Source: JBGSMX01 sp963790405 (GTDB taxonomy: Bacteria > Actinomycetota > Coriobacteriia > Anaerosomatales > JAGXFU01). From it: 64,000 bases of DNA. A model generated the notes under the pieces. That model did not search any database. It was not told the DNA's origin and was given only the letters and a program-made list of their open reading frames with translations. Each line of letters starts with the position of its first letter. The stretch's first letter is position 1. Both the position numbers and the translations under genes were made by a program. This document shows, one piece after another, positions 1 to 10,185 of this stretch. The stretch spans positions 62,001 to 126,000 of the forward strand of contig CAWBOJ010000008.1 of the NCBI GenBank assembly GCA_963790405.1. The letters are read 5' to 3'.

Positions 1-458
1 TCGGTGCGTTTCTTGTCGCCGATGTAGTACGGGCCGCCAGACCCTCATGGGATGGGTCGCTTGAGGGGATGGCAGGACTTGGCAAAGAGCGCCCGTTCAT
101 AGGGATTGCCGCAGGGGCGCTTATGTTCTCGCTGACCGGAATCCCGCTCACCGCAGGCTTCTGGGGCAAGCTGCTGGTCTTTGGAGCTGCGATCTCGACC
201 GGATGGGCGTGGCTTGCGACGGTGTGCATCATCGGCTCGGTCATTTCCTTCGGGTACTACGGCAACGTCGTGAGATGGCTGTTCTTTGAGGGCGTTGAGC
301 CTGAAGGCGCCGAAGACGAAGAAGATGGAACCGAGACGGTTGTTCAGCGCTCGGTCCTGGCATCCGGGGTTGTCGGCTTCATCGCGCTCGCGGTGGTTGC
401 TGTCGGGGTAGTTCCACTCTTCACGGGAATCGAACCGCTCGTCGCTCTGTTCAGCTGA
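1..458 (+). CDS. nuoN: NADH-quinone oxidoreductase subunit N, C-terminal part
   Basis: This is the 3' end of a membrane proton-pumping subunit of respiratory complex I. The frame is open from base 3, so the gene begins upstream of the window. The visible part reads AGLGKERP, then a membrane segment with LTGIPLTAGFWGK, the proton-antiporter-like signature of NuoN/MrpD proteins. Another helix (WLATVCIIGSVISFGYY) and a final helix near the C-terminus follow. An acidic loop (EGAEDEEDG) separates the last two helices. It is probably the last gene of a nuo operon, because a non-coding gap and a hairpin follow. It could in principle be another Nuo/Mrp antiporter-like subunit, but size and motif favour NuoN. 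Confidence 0.85.
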   Translation, partial: GAFLVADVVRAARPSWDGSLEGMAGLGKERPFIGIAAGALMFSLTGIPLTAGFWGKLLVFGAAISTGWAWLATVCIIGSVISFGYYGNVVRWLFFEGVEPEGAEDEEDGTETVVQRSVLASGVVGFIALAVVAVGVVPLFTGIEPLVALFS

Positions 459-522
459 CGGACTCATTCTGGTGCGTGGACGGCTTCATTCGGAGTGCCT
501 CGAGAAGGCATTCACAATCATC

Positions 523-552
523 TTGCGTAATTCCTGACCGACTGGGTACAAT
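523..552 (+). promoter_or_regulatory. possible sigma-70-type promoter
   Basis: TTGCGT at 523-528 and TACAAT at 547-552 are separated by 18 bases. Transcription would start near 559 and run through the two hairpins listed next, towards the FlgM-like gene at 787. Apart from this promoter and the hairpins, nothing recognisable fills 459-786. Confidence 0.4.
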
Positions 553-561
553 TACCTGTGA

Positions 562-579
562 GTTGCATGCAAATGCAAC
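562..579 (+). other. 7-bp hairpin capped by a GCAA tetraloop
   Basis: GTTGCAT (562-568) and ATGCAAC (573-579) are perfect inverted repeats enclosing GCAA, a GNRA-type tetraloop. The hairpin lies just after the predicted promoter, so it would be near the 5' end of the transcript, where it might stabilise RNA. It could be chance. Confidence 0.4.
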
Positions 580-590
580 CCCTTACCCCT

Positions 591-618
591 GAGCCTCAAG
601 GTGCCGGCCTTGGGGCTC
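591..618 (+). terminator. hairpin downstream of nuoN, terminator-like
   Basis: GAGCCTCAAGG (591-601) pairs with CCTTGGGGCTC (608-618) through 11 positions, one of them G·U, around a 6-base loop. The following bases are C-rich with a short ATTTTCTC, so this is a weak intrinsic terminator at best. It may instead be a leader structure for the next gene. Confidence 0.35.
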
Positions 619-786
619 CCCCATTTTCTCGGGATAGGGAGGGGGCTCCTGGCGGACTCCGACGTTCCGTTATGCGGCCGCTCATCTCCGCATTACGCCC
701 GTCTGTCATGCGCAACACAGAGAATTCAATTCTCCATGTGAAGTGCATCAAGTCCGAGTCGCGATGGTCCGATACCTAGATTCAGA

Positions 787-1057
787 ATGATTATTTCAGA
801 GGAGCAGGTCCGGCTAGCTGTCGAGTACCTGCATACGTCAAAGGCAAGTCGACACTGTATCGAGTCCGCAGGCGATGCCGTCCGGCGTATCTCCCGAGCT
901 CATCGAGCAGCGTGCGCCGGTCACTCGCAGACATGCCCGGATCTCAGGGATGATCGGGTCGCGCATGGCAGGGAGCTGCTTGCGGCACGAGCCCTCGAGT
1001 GGCACGGAGGTCGCCGAGAAGATGATCGGCCGCATCATCTCAGACTCCATCCGCTAG
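787..1057 (+). CDS. FlgM-like (anti-sigma-28 family) small protein, frame-disrupted
   Basis: The gene has to be read through alternating frames. It starts MIISEEQVRLAVEYL, shifts near 870 to PSGVSPELIEQ, returns near 905 to PDLRDDRVAHGRELL, and shifts near 993 to SGTEVAEKMIGRIISDSIR before the TAG at 1055-1057. The composite of about 90 residues resembles the C-terminal sigma-binding half of FlgM, where a 'D-R-V-x-x-x-R-x-L' helix is followed by a helix ending in 'A-E-K-M-I'. No flagellar gene is nearby. It stands two genes ahead of a PilB/GspE ATPase, so a role in pilus or secretion regulation is possible but is inference. Start and exact shift sites are uncertain. Confidence 0.45.
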
Positions 1058-1187
1058 CTGCGACACGGTGTGGTCCACGGCAGGGATGTTGACCTGCGGT
1101 GGCGCAGCCGCCCCTCAAGACGGATAATGCGTATGCGTTGAAGCGTGCACCTGGGTTCGGGGAGCCGCTAGCCGTGGAGACGAATCT

Positions 1188-1483
1188 GTGCGCACGATCC
1201 TTACGATCGTGATGAATCTGCTGATCGTGCTCGCCGTCTTGGTGACCGCCGCTATCGTGATTGCGTTCTTCGGTACGCTCTCTTCACAGACGTGGGGTGA
1301 GGCGATGGTCGATATCGGAGGAATGGTGACGATCCCATTCGGGGTCGAGGCAATCAAGACGCCGTACGGTGGCGATTCCTGAAGTGGACGCGGCGCTCAC
1401 GGTGGGTGTGTTGCTGCTTGGCCGAATGGGGACTTGCCGTCGGACGGCAGCGTAGCGTAGTCAATCGAGACGACGGATCATGA
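1188..1483 (+). CDS. small two-helix membrane protein, frame-disrupted
   Basis: A GTG start at 1188 is preceded by GGAG at 1176-1179. The first 60 residues hold a long hydrophobic segment (LTIVMNLLIVLAVLVTAAIVI) and end IPFGVEAIKTPYGG. Two +1 shifts, near 1372 and 1423, restore a second hydrophobic segment (VDAALTVGVLLL, then EWGLAVGRQR) and a stop at 1481-1483. The full product would be about 98 residues with two membrane helices. I do not recognise a named family. It ends 10 bases before the secretion ATPase start and is probably co-transcribed with it. Confidence 0.5.
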
Positions 1484-1493
1484 GGGAGGTCTC

Positions 1494-3177
1494 GTGGACT
1501 ACGGCAGTGAACGCTTGGCGAGTTGCTCGTGTCCAGGCGGGCCTCATCAGCCGAGGAACAGCTCGATGGGTGCTCGAACGTCAGGTACCGAGGGCGGCAA
1601 GCTCGGCGAGATTCTGGTGAACCAGCTCATCTTGACCGAGGACCAGATCGCCGGAGACGCTTGCCGAGCCAGAAAGGTCTGGAGCACGTCAGTCTCACGC
1701 GCTACGCGATCGATCGCGCCGCCGTGAACCTGATTCCCGAACGCATGGCGTTCACGCGTCTCGTCATCCCCATCGGGTTCGACGACGGATTCTGCTCGTG
1801 CTGGCCATGGCAGACCCGCTCGATATCGAGGCGATCGACGACGTCGAGATGCGCACTGGACTACGTGTGACTCCCGGTGGTGGCGAGCCGTTCGCAGATC
1901 GTGTACGCGATCGACAAGTACGTCGCGTCGTCGATGCGTTCCACGACGTGGTGCAGACCAGCCTCGATGAGGAAGCGGGAGCCGACGAGGCTGCGGCTGC
2001 GGGCGAGGACGTCCCGATCGTTCGGCTCGTGAACCAGCTCATCCGCGAGGCTGTTCGTGACGGCGCGAGCGACATCCATGTCGAGCCCAGGCGAAGAAGC
2101 GTCGTCGTCCGCAACCGGATCGACGGCGTCTGCAAGAGGTCATGACGCTGCCGACGGCCTCGCGGGCCGGCGTCACCAGCCGAATCAAGATCATGGCCGA
2201 GATGGACATCGCCGAGCGACGTCGGCCTCAGGACGGACGGATCGCCGTCGCGTGTCGATGACCGGCCGGTCGACATCCGGGTCGCGAGTCTGCCCACGCC
2301 GCATCGGCGAGTCTCTCGTGCTGCGGATCCTCAACTCGGAGCTCTCGTTTCGGGCCCTGGACGAGGTCGGCCTGTCCGACGCGGATCTGCGCGAAGGTAG
2401 TAGATCTTCTCGGCCAAGCCGTACGGCGCGCTGCTCATCGCGGGTCCGACCGGTTCGGGCAAGTCGACCACGCTCTACGGTGCCCTGCAAGCGGCTCAAC
2501 GAGCCAACGCGCAAGATCATCACGGTCGAAGACCCCATCGAGTATCAGATGGCGGGTATCACTCAGATGCCGATTCACCTGCGCATCGGTCTGACGTTCG
2601 CCGCGGGATTGCGCACGATTCTGCGGTCTGACCCCGATATCGTCATGGTCGGAGAGATCCGGGATCCAGAGACCGCAGAGATCGCGGTGCGTGCGGCGCT
2701 GACAGGCCATCTCGTGTTCTCTTCGATCCACACCAACGATGCACCGGGCGCACTGAACCGTCTGACGGACATGGGGGTGCCGCCCTATGTCACGTCGTCG
2801 GGGCTGCTCGGCGTGGTTGCGCAACGTCTCGTGCGTCGGCTGTGTCCGCACTGCAAGGAAGAGGCTGAAGGTCAGCGGGCCCCAGACTGGTGGCGGCGGG
2901 CTTCACGGCCACAGAGTCCAAGAAGGTGAAGTTGTACGGTCCCGTCGGCTGCGACGAAGTGTATCGCACGTCCGGCTACAAGGGTCGTTTGGGCGTGTTC
3001 GAGGTCATGCCGATGGACGAGCGAGCTGACGCGGGCGTTCCTCGATCATGCAGCCTGCCGAGGATCTGCGCGAGATCGCGCTTGGGAACGGGATGACGCC
3101 ACTGCGCCGCGGATGCGTTGGACAAGGTCGCAGCGGGTATCACCTCTCTGGAAGAGGTCGACAGGGTGGTGATCTGA
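1494..3177 (+). CDS. GspE/PilB-type type II secretion or type IV pilus assembly ATPase, heavily frame-disrupted
   Basis: This cytoplasmic hexameric ATPase powers pilus or pseudopilus extension. GTG at 1494 follows AGGGAGG. Reading across at least eight shifts gives, in order: a GspE N-terminal domain (GGKLGEILVNQLILTEDQI, then LIPERMA); the cyclic core start (DGASDIHVEP); Walker A GPTGSGKST at 2443-2469; an Asp box (ITVEDPIEYQ); Walker B (DIVMVGEIRDPETAE); a His box (FSSIHTNDAPGALNRL); and a zinc motif starting CPHCKEE. The second zinc-motif cysteine pair is partly lost at 2950-2970 (CDEVYRT where CDECYRT is usual), which fits a base error. The last residues read LEEVDRVV before TGA. No pilin, pilC or pilT is visible, so pilus versus type II secretion cannot be decided. 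Expected length is about 560 residues. Confidence 0.75.
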
Positions 3178-3179
3178 GC

Positions 3180-4382
3180 GTGCCCGTTCGCGAAGCCGCG
3201 CGCGATCGTGCTCGTACTCGACAGTGTGGGAGCGGGAGAGCTTCCCGATGCTGCCGCCTACGGGGACGAAGGTTCGAATACGCTCGCGAACACCGCGAGC
3301 GCGGTCGGCGGGCTGTCGATGCCGAATCTGGGGCGAATGGGATTGGGCAACATCACGGATATCCTCGGCGTGCCTCCGGTCGACGTCGCCCACGGCATCA
3401 TGGGGACGCAACAACGAGGCGAGTGCGGGCAAGGACACGACGACCGGGCATTGGGAGATGATGGGCCTCCAGTCTGAGGAGCCGCGTTCCCAACGTACCC
3501 CGACGGCTTTCCTGCCGGAGGTCATGGACGAGTTCGAGCGACGTATCGGACGAGGATGGCTCGGCAACTACCCTGCGAGCGGGACGGTGATCATCCAGGA
3601 GCTCGGCGATGAACACGTCGCAACGGGCAAGCCGATCGTCTATACGAGCGCGGATTCCGTGTTCCAGATCGCGGCGCACGAAGACGTCATACCCGTCGAT
3701 GAGCTGTACAAGATGTGTGGAATCGCGCGAGAGATGCTCGTCGGAGAGCACTCCGTCGGTCGGGTTATCGCGAGACCGTTCGTAGGACCGGATGACTCGG
3801 GCCAATACACGCGAACGCATCGTCGTCGCGACTTCGCGGTTACGCCGTTCGAGCCTACGGTCCTCGATCACCTGGCCGAGACAGGCGTGACAAGCTACGG
3901 CATCGGCAAGATCGGGGAGATCTTCGCCTGGCAGGGCATCTGCGAGTCCCCGCATGTCACGGACAACATGGACGGGTTCACCAAACTTGTGGAGCGTGTG
4001 GCATCCGACGCGCCCGGGTTCGTGTTCGCGAATCTCGTCGATTTCGACATGATCTGGGGACACCGCAACAACGCTGAGGGCTATGCTCGCGGTCTCGAAG
4101 CGGTGGACGCACGCATGCCCGAGCTGCTCGACGCGATGATCGAGGGCGACCTGCTCATCATCACCGCGGACCACGGGTGTGATCCGACGACAGAGTCCAC
4201 CGATCACAGCCGAGAATACACACCGCTGATCGCTCACGTGAAGGGCGTGGATGCCGGGGTTGATCTGGGGATTCGTGCGACATTCTGCCGACATCGGCGA
4301 GACAGTCCTCGACTTCTACGGCATTCCGGGTCGGTGCGGACGCGGTACGTCGTTCCTGGCCCAGGTCAGGGGAGCGGTCTGA
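3180..4382 (+). CDS. deoB: phosphopentomutase
   Basis: Interconverts (deoxy)ribose 1-phosphate and 5-phosphate in nucleoside catabolism, an alkaline-phosphatase-superfamily metalloenzyme. GTG at 3180 begins V-P-F-A-K-P-R-A-I-V once one inserted base near 3187 is removed. The protein then reads VLVLDSVGAGELPDAAAYGD (metal-binding Asp), KDTTTGHWEMMG after a second shift near 3420, FANLVDFDMIWGHRNN (metal ligands), ITADHGCDPTT, and ends FYGIPGRCGRGTSFLAQV after a third shift near 4285. The three +1 shifts together give about 400 residues, normal for DeoB. The next gene is pyrimidine-nucleoside phosphorylase, the partner enzyme that makes its substrate, so the pair forms a salvage module. Confidence 0.9.
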
Positions 4383-4463
4383 CGGATATGCCTCGGGCGA
4401 GGTAAGCCGCGCCGTGATGTGGAACTGACGGACGATCTTCGGCACGCGAAAGGGGGACTGCGC

Positions 4464-5765
4464 ATGCTCACGTTCGAGGAGTTGATCGAGCGCAAGCGCG
4501 ATGGTGAGCCGCACAGTCGCGACGAGATCGATCGCATCGTCTTGGGCTATGCGAACGACGAGATGCCCGACTATCAGATGTCGGCGTGGCTCATGGCCGC
4601 CTACCTCAACGGTTTGTCCGCCGACGAGACGGTGTGGCTCACCGATGCGATGGTGCGGTCCGGACGCGTTCTCGATCTGTCCTCGATCCCTGGCGTGAAA
4701 GTGGACAAGCACTCCACCGGCGGTGTTGCCGACACGACCACGCTCGTGCTCGCTCCGTTGGTCGCAGCGTGTGGTGTACCGGTCGCGAAGATGTCCGGCC
4801 GGGGACTTGGGCACACCGGAGGTACGCTCGACAAACTCGAGGCGATTCCCGGGATGCGCATCGAGCTTTCGCCTGACGAGTTCATCGCCCAGGTGCGGCG
4901 AGTTGGAGTGGCTGTCATCGCGCAATCTCCGGATATCGATCCAGCGGACAAGAAGATGTACGCGTTGCGTGATGTTACGGCCACTGTACCGAGCATTCCT
5001 CTTATCGTCGGGTCGATTATCTCGAAGAAGATCGCGGGCGGTGCAGACGCGATCGTGCTCGACGTGAAGGTCGGCTCGGGTGCGTTCATGAAGACCGAGG
5101 CTGACGCGCGGGAGCTGGCGATGGAGCTGTCACGTGTCGGTCGCGCGCTGGGTCGTGAGGTGCAGTGTGTCATGAGCGACATGGACCAGCCGCTCGGCAT
5201 GGCCGTGGGCAATTCTCTCGAGGTGGCGGAAGCCATCGAGACATTGCGCGGAGAAGGCCCCGCTGCGCTGACCGAGTTGTGCCTCGTATTCGGCGCAAAG
5301 ATGCTCATGCTGGGTCGAAAGGCGGACGACGAATCGGGCGCTAGAGCATTGCTCGAGCGGGCCATCGCGGACGGATCGGGGCTGGCCAAGTTCGCGCAGT
5401 GGGTTGAGGCGCAGGGCGGAGACCCGCGTATTGCCGAGGACACGTCGCTGCTTCCGCAGGCGCGGTGCACGCGCGAGGTTCGCGCCCACGAGGCCGGCTA
5501 CATCGCGGGCTTCGATGCGGAAGGCGTCGGACGTGCAGCAATGCTGACAGGCGCGGGTCGTGCGACCAAAGACGACATCATCGATCCCGGAGCGGGCCTC
5601 GTTCTCGGAGTTCGTGTCGCAGATCGCGTCGAAAATGAGGGGCTGCTCGCGACCCTCTACGCGGCAAACGAGGACCTGTTGGATGCAGGGGAGGAGCGTT
5701 TGCGCTCGTCGATTCGTTTCGCGCCGGAGCCAGTCGCTGCTCCGCCGCTATTCCACGAGTTGTAG
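4464..5765 (+). CDS. pdp: pyrimidine-nucleoside (thymidine) phosphorylase
   Basis: Phosphorolyses thymidine/uridine to base plus (deoxy)ribose 1-phosphate, which DeoB then isomerises. The intact 433-residue frame starts at ATG 4464 behind AAAGGGGG; an earlier in-frame ATG at 4419 lacks a ribosome site. The family signature KVDKHSTGGVADTTTL lies near residue 80 (phosphate-binding Lys and Ser), followed by SGRGLGHTGGTLDKLE and the glycine-rich KVGSGAFMK. The C-terminal part (GYIAGFDAEGVGRAA ... DPGAGLVL) is the usual PYNP C-terminal domain. It could equally be named deoA, since substrate range is not visible in sequence. Confidence 0.93.
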   Translation: MLTFEELIERKRDGEPHSRDEIDRIVLGYANDEMPDYQMSAWLMAAYLNGLSADETVWLTDAMVRSGRVLDLSSIPGVKVDKHSTGGVADTTTLVLAPLVAACGVPVAKMSGRGLGHTGGTLDKLEAIPGMRIELSPDEFIAQVRRVGVAVIAQSPDIDPADKKMYALRDVTATVPSIPLIVGSIISKKIAGGADAIVLDVKVGSGAFMKTEADARELAMELSRVGRALGREVQCVMSDMDQPLGMAVGNSLEVAEAIETLRGEGPAALTELCLVFGAKMLMLGRKADDESGARALLERAIADGSGLAKFAQWVEAQGGDPRIAEDTSLLPQARCTREVRAHEAGYIAGFDAEGVGRAAMLTGAGRATKDDIIDPGAGLVLGVRVADRVENEGLLATLYAANEDLLDAGEERLRSSIRFAPEPVAAPPLFHEL

Positions 5766-5774
5766 GTCGAGCGA

Positions 5775-8417
5775 ATGCAGGTCGTCGTCGGACATGCGAA
5801 CCCTGACTTCGATGCCTACGCGTCTATGGTTGCGGCGACGAAGCTGTTTCCTGACGCCAAGGCAGTGTTTCTCGGCACGCAGAACGCGAATGTGCGAGCG
5901 TTTCACAACTTGCACGTGGAGTTCCTCGACTTCGTCGACCTGCGGAGTCTGGATCTGAGGAGCGATCACTCGGCTGATCATGGTCGATACGCGCGATCCC
6001 GACCGGATCGGCGAATTGCGCGAGGTGGCTTTGCGAGATGACGTCGAGGTCATCGTCTACGACCACCATCCTCACGCCGAGGGCGATCTCGAAGGTGTGG
6101 ATGACCGCTCGCTCGATGTTGGAGCGACTACGTCGATCCTCGTTCACGAGATACATCGGCAGGGGATTGCGCTCGCACCTCTTGAAGCCAGCGTGTTGCT
6201 TCTTGGGATTCACGAGGACACGGGTTCGCTGGTCTACCCGGGCGCTACTGCATACGATGCGGAGGCGGCTGCGTACTTGATGAGCGTGGGCGCCGACATG
6301 GAGGTTCTGAACCAGTTTCTGATGCGAGCGCTGGATCCGGTTCAGCGAGAGCTGCTCGACGTCTTTGACGGACTCTCTGGAAGTCTGGAACGTCAACGGC
6401 CAGGAGGTCGCGATAGGGTGGGCTGAAGCCGACCAGTACGTCGACTCGGCCAGTGTGCTGACGCACTACATCGTCGAGGACATGGGCTACCGCGTAGCGA
6501 TTGCCATCGTGAAGATGCCCGAGCGGCTTCAGATTGTTGCGCGATCGCGGCTGCACGAGGTGGATGTTGGTGCCGTGATGACCCGTGTGGGCGGCGGAGG
6601 GCACGCTCAGGCGGCTTCGGCGGGCTTTCGGAAGATGAGTATCGAGGAGGCGCGTAGTCGCGTTCGGGACGCTCTTGAGCGCGAGGTACGTAGGCCGCTC
6701 GAACGCCGGCGACATCATGTCCGCACCTGTTCGCACCATCACCGAAGACCACACGATGGCACAGGCCGGCGAGCTCATGGCGAAGTGGGGTCACGGTGGA
6801 CTGCCGGTGATGGACGGCGATCGGATGATCGGGCTGGTGACGCGCAAGGACTACGACAAGGCGCACCGCCATCAGCTCGACCACGCTCCCGCGAAAGGCT
6901 TCATGGCGCGCGACATCATCGCCGTAGATCCCGACACGGACCTGCTGCACCTCGAGCGCCTGCTAGCACGTGCTGGGATCGGCCGGGTTCCTGTCATCGA
7001 TGGTGGCAAGCTCGTCGGAATCGTTACGCGCAAGGACCTGCTGCAGGCCGAGCATGGCGACGACTACCTGGATCGACGTGTCCCTGGCGTGCGCAGAAGC
7101 TCGACGGATCGCTTTCTCGCGTCGTTCGAATCACTGCTGCCCGAGGACGCGAAGCAGTATCTCCGTGGTCTGGGGGAGCTTGCCGAGAAACGGGGCATCC
7201 GCGCACATGTGGTGGGCGGCTTCGTTCGCGACATGCTCGTTGGTCGAAAGAACCTGGACATGGACGTTGTTGTCGAGGGCGATGGCGTTGAGTTCGCCGA
7301 GGCCGCAGCGGAGCACCTGAATGCACGCGTGAAGGTCCATCGCCGGTTCGGCACGGCCGTGCTGGTTCTGTCGCGCACGCTTCACGTGGATGTCACGAGC
7401 GCCCGGACGGAGTACTACACACGGCCCGGTGCTCTTCCCACGGTCGAGCGCTCGAGCCTTCGGCAAGATCTGTTCCGGCGGGATTTCTCACTCAATGCGA
7501 TGGCGGCCTGCATCAACCCGGATTGCTTCGGGGCAATCGCGGATCCCTTTGGTGGTCTGCGGGATCTGGAGCGCGGCACGCTGCGCGTGCTCCACTCGCT
7601 GTCTTTCGTTGAAGACCCGACTCGCGTGCTGCGCGGAGCCCGGTTCGAGCAACGCTACGGGTTCGCGATGGAGCCTTCGACCGAGGCGCTGGCCCGCCGG
7701 GCGGTCGAGATGAACATGCTCGACGAAGTCTCTGGTGCGCGCATCCGCGAGGAGATGCTCGACATCATCGACGAGGACTCGCCCTCTGCGGTCATGCAGA
7801 GGCTGCTCGAACTCGCGGCGCTCCCGCTCGTCACGTACGAAAGCGCGGAAAGCGATGCGGTCGTGGAGTCGCTGTTTGCGACCGAGCGAGCGTACAAGGT
7901 GCTTGAAGGACGGTTTGCGCGACAGCCGCGTCGACGCGTCACGTTGGTCGCGTCGATGGCGGCCGGTGCATCGCGTGTGGAGGCAGAGCGCTGGATGCGG
8001 CACTTGCGATTCGGTAAGGAGTACGGGGAGCCGCTGGTGGACGTAGCCGACAAGGGCCCGGCGATCGTGAAGATGCTCAACGACGGTCGCAAGATGCGTG
8101 ACAGCCGGTTGTACCGCGCCTTGGCGGGTCTACCGGACGAGACTGTCGTGTGGGTGTGGGCGACAGGACACGAGCGAGTTCGCAAGCGTGTCGAGCGGTT
8201 CGTCGATGTGCTCGCGAGGATTTCACCTGCGGTCTCGGGTGAAGACCTCAAGTCAATGGGACTCACACCGTCTCCACGGTTCTCGGCTATACTCGCGCAA
8301 GCGCTCGATGACCGATTGGATGGTCGAGCCGTCGGACGTGAGGCGGAACTCGCGAATCTCAAGCGGATCGCGGCGCGGCACGCACATGTCGAGAACAGCG
8401 AGGACAACACTCCCTGA
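5775..8417 (+). CDS. DHH–DHHA1–CBS–CBS–poly(A) polymerase/tRNA nucleotidyltransferase fusion
   Basis: One gene of about 880 residues broken by three +1 shifts (near 5960, 6375 and 6700). Domain order: DHH phosphoesterase (GHANPDFDAYAS, then VIVYDHHPHAEGD), DHHA1 (VGGGGHAQAASAGF), two CBS domains (IMSAPVRTITEDHTM and FMARDIIAVDPDTDL), and a class II nucleotidyltransferase head (HVVGGFVRDMLVGRKN with the catalytic LDMDVVVEGDG), followed by the RNA-binding region RRDFSLNAMA. This architecture is known from Aquifex and several anaerobes, where the enzyme adds A (or CCA) to tRNA 3' ends. The nucleotidyltransferase half is intact. The stop overlaps the next start (TGATG). A-adding versus CCA-adding cannot be told here. 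Confidence 0.85.
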
Positions 8418-9085
8418 TGGACGCACAGAATCTGCTCTTGTATGCGATCCAGTTTGCGGTCATAGTCCCGGCAATAGTCTTCCATGAGGTCTCCCACGGC
8501 TACGTGGCGTTCCTTCTTGGCGACACTACGGCCAAGGATCGCGGACGGCTCTCACTCAACCCGCTCAAGCACATCGACCCGTTCGGGACCATACTGCTGC
8601 CCATTCTGATGATCGCGACGATCGGATTCGGATTCGGGTATGCGAAGCCGGTTCCTGTGAATCCTCGGAGTTTCAAGGACTTTCGCAAGGGCATGTTCCT
8701 GACCGGTATCGCAGGGCCCACGACCAATCTGATTCTCGCGTTTCTCGGTGGAGTTGCTGTGAGGGGCATGGGCTTTCTGCCAGCTGCGCTACTCGATGGG
8801 TGGCTCGCATACGTGTGGTTCGCGTTCTACTACTTCGTGGTGATCAACCTCGTGCTCATGTTCTTCAACCTCATACCGCTGCCGCCGTTGGACGGCTCGC
8901 GCGTGTTGCCGCTGTTCCTGAGCGATCAGGCAATGCATACCTACGCCAAGGTGGAGCGGTACGGTTTCTTCATTCTGATTGCGCTCGTGTTCATCGGGCC
9001 TCGGCTCTTCGGCTTCGACCCGATCGACGGGTACTTTTCGGTAACGGTCGATCCGCTGTTGCGCTTGCTCACGGGTGCGGGGTAG
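8417..9085 (+). CDS. site-2 protease family (M50) membrane metalloprotease
   Basis: An intact 222-residue polytopic membrane protein. The zinc-binding motif HEVSH occupies residues 23-27 inside the first hydrophobic segment, and the second motif NLIPLPPLDGSRVLP supplies the third ligand Asp. Short M50 proteins of this type (YwhC-like) lack a PDZ domain and cleave substrates within membranes; their substrates are mostly unknown. Its start overlaps the stop of the upstream nucleotidyltransferase gene, which implies translational coupling. Four to six helices are apparent from the hydrophobic blocks. Confidence 0.88.
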   Translation: MDAQNLLLYAIQFAVIVPAIVFHEVSHGYVAFLLGDTTAKDRGRLSLNPLKHIDPFGTILLPILMIATIGFGFGYAKPVPVNPRSFKDFRKGMFLTGIAGPTTNLILAFLGGVAVRGMGFLPAALLDGWLAYVWFAFYYFVVINLVLMFFNLIPLPPLDGSRVLPLFLSDQAMHTYAKVERYGFFILIALVFIGPRLFGFDPIDGYFSVTVDPLLRLLTGAG

Positions 9086-9172
9086 GACTCCTCGGCCGGA
9101 GCGCATGCGGTACAATCCCATTCACGCACACTGACCTGCTTCGACACGATTGCGAGGGAGTCGCGTCCGCCC

Positions 9173-10173
9173 ATGTCCAAGAAGCGCATTCTGACCGGAT
9201 ATCGTCCAACGGGACGTCTCACGCTGGGTCACTGGTTCGGAAATCTGCTCGCCATGCGCGAGCTGCAGGAGGAGTACGAGGCGTACTACTTCGTCGCCGA
9301 CTGGCATGCGCTGACCTCTGACTGGCAAGACACTCACTGCGATCCGTCGCTACACCGAGGAAATGGTGCTGGACTGGGTAGCTGCCGGAATCGACCCTTC
9401 GAAGGCAACCATCTACCGGCAGTCTGACGTTCCCGAAGTAGCCGAACTGACGCTGTATCTGACCATGGTGACGCCGATGACGTGGCTCGAGCGCGTTCCA
9501 AGCTATAAGGAACAGCGAGAGCAGATCACCGACAAGGACCTGAGCAATGTCGGCTTCTTCATGTACCCGCTGCTACAGGCTGCGGATATCGCGATCGTGA
9601 ATGGCGATGTCGTGCCGGTGGGCGAGGACCAACTGCCTCATCTCGAGCTGACTCGCGAGGTCGTGCGGCGCTTCAATACGCAGTACGGCGGGCTGCTCAA
9701 CGAGCCGGCCGCGAAGATAGCCAAGCAAGGCGCGCGCGTTCCTGGCACCGACGGTCGCAAGATGTCGAAGTCGTACGGCAACGCGATCTACCTGTCGGAG
9801 ACTGCCGAGGAGACCACCAAGAAGGTCATGGGCTTCATGACCGATCCGGCACGCAAGCTCAAGACCGATCCGGGCGATCCCGACATCTGCCCGCTGCACC
9901 AGGTGCACAAGCTGATCGGTGAACGCGGCGGCGATCGACGAGTGGGAGAGCTGCTGCCGGAGCGCCGAGTGTGGCTGTGTCGCCCATAAGAAGGCGTTTG
10001 CCGAGGATCTCAACGCGTACCTGGCGGAGTTTCGCGCGCGTCGCGTGGAGCTGGCCGCCGCGCCCGACTACGCATGGCAAGTGCTCGAAGAGGGCGCCGC
10101 GCGGGTGCGACCGGCTGTGGACGAACTCATGGGCAAGGTGCGCCGAGCTATGCACGTCGACGCGGCGGAGTAG
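9173..10173 (+). CDS. trpS: tryptophanyl-tRNA synthetase
   Basis: Class I aminoacyl-tRNA synthetase that charges tRNA-Trp. ATG 9173 gives KKRILTGYRPTGRLTLGHW, containing the HIGH-like LGHW. The other signature, GRKMSKSYGNAI, lies near 9755-9790. Two +1 shifts occur, near 9340 (after FVADWHALTSDWQD, before IRRYTEEMVLDWV) and near 9915 (before NAAAIDEWESCCRSAECGC). The length across shifts is about 333 residues, normal for TrpS. A TACAAT hexamer at 9111-9116 in the upstream gap could be its own -10 box. An essential housekeeping gene, so the breaks are almost certainly errors. Confidence 0.9.
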
Positions 10174-10185
10174 GGTTTCTCGGCG

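Noticed and set aside
558..779. A 73-codon frame after nuoN.
   Set aside because: It runs through two hairpins and has low-complexity composition with no conserved pattern.
1494..3177. Calling the PilB/GspE ATPase a pseudogene.
   Set aside because: All catalytic motifs are intact in one frame or another, and equally broken neighbours are essential genes, so sequencing error is more likely than decay.
9086..9172. T-box leader for trpS.
   Set aside because: The gap is only 87 bases and lacks a T-box core sequence or terminator.
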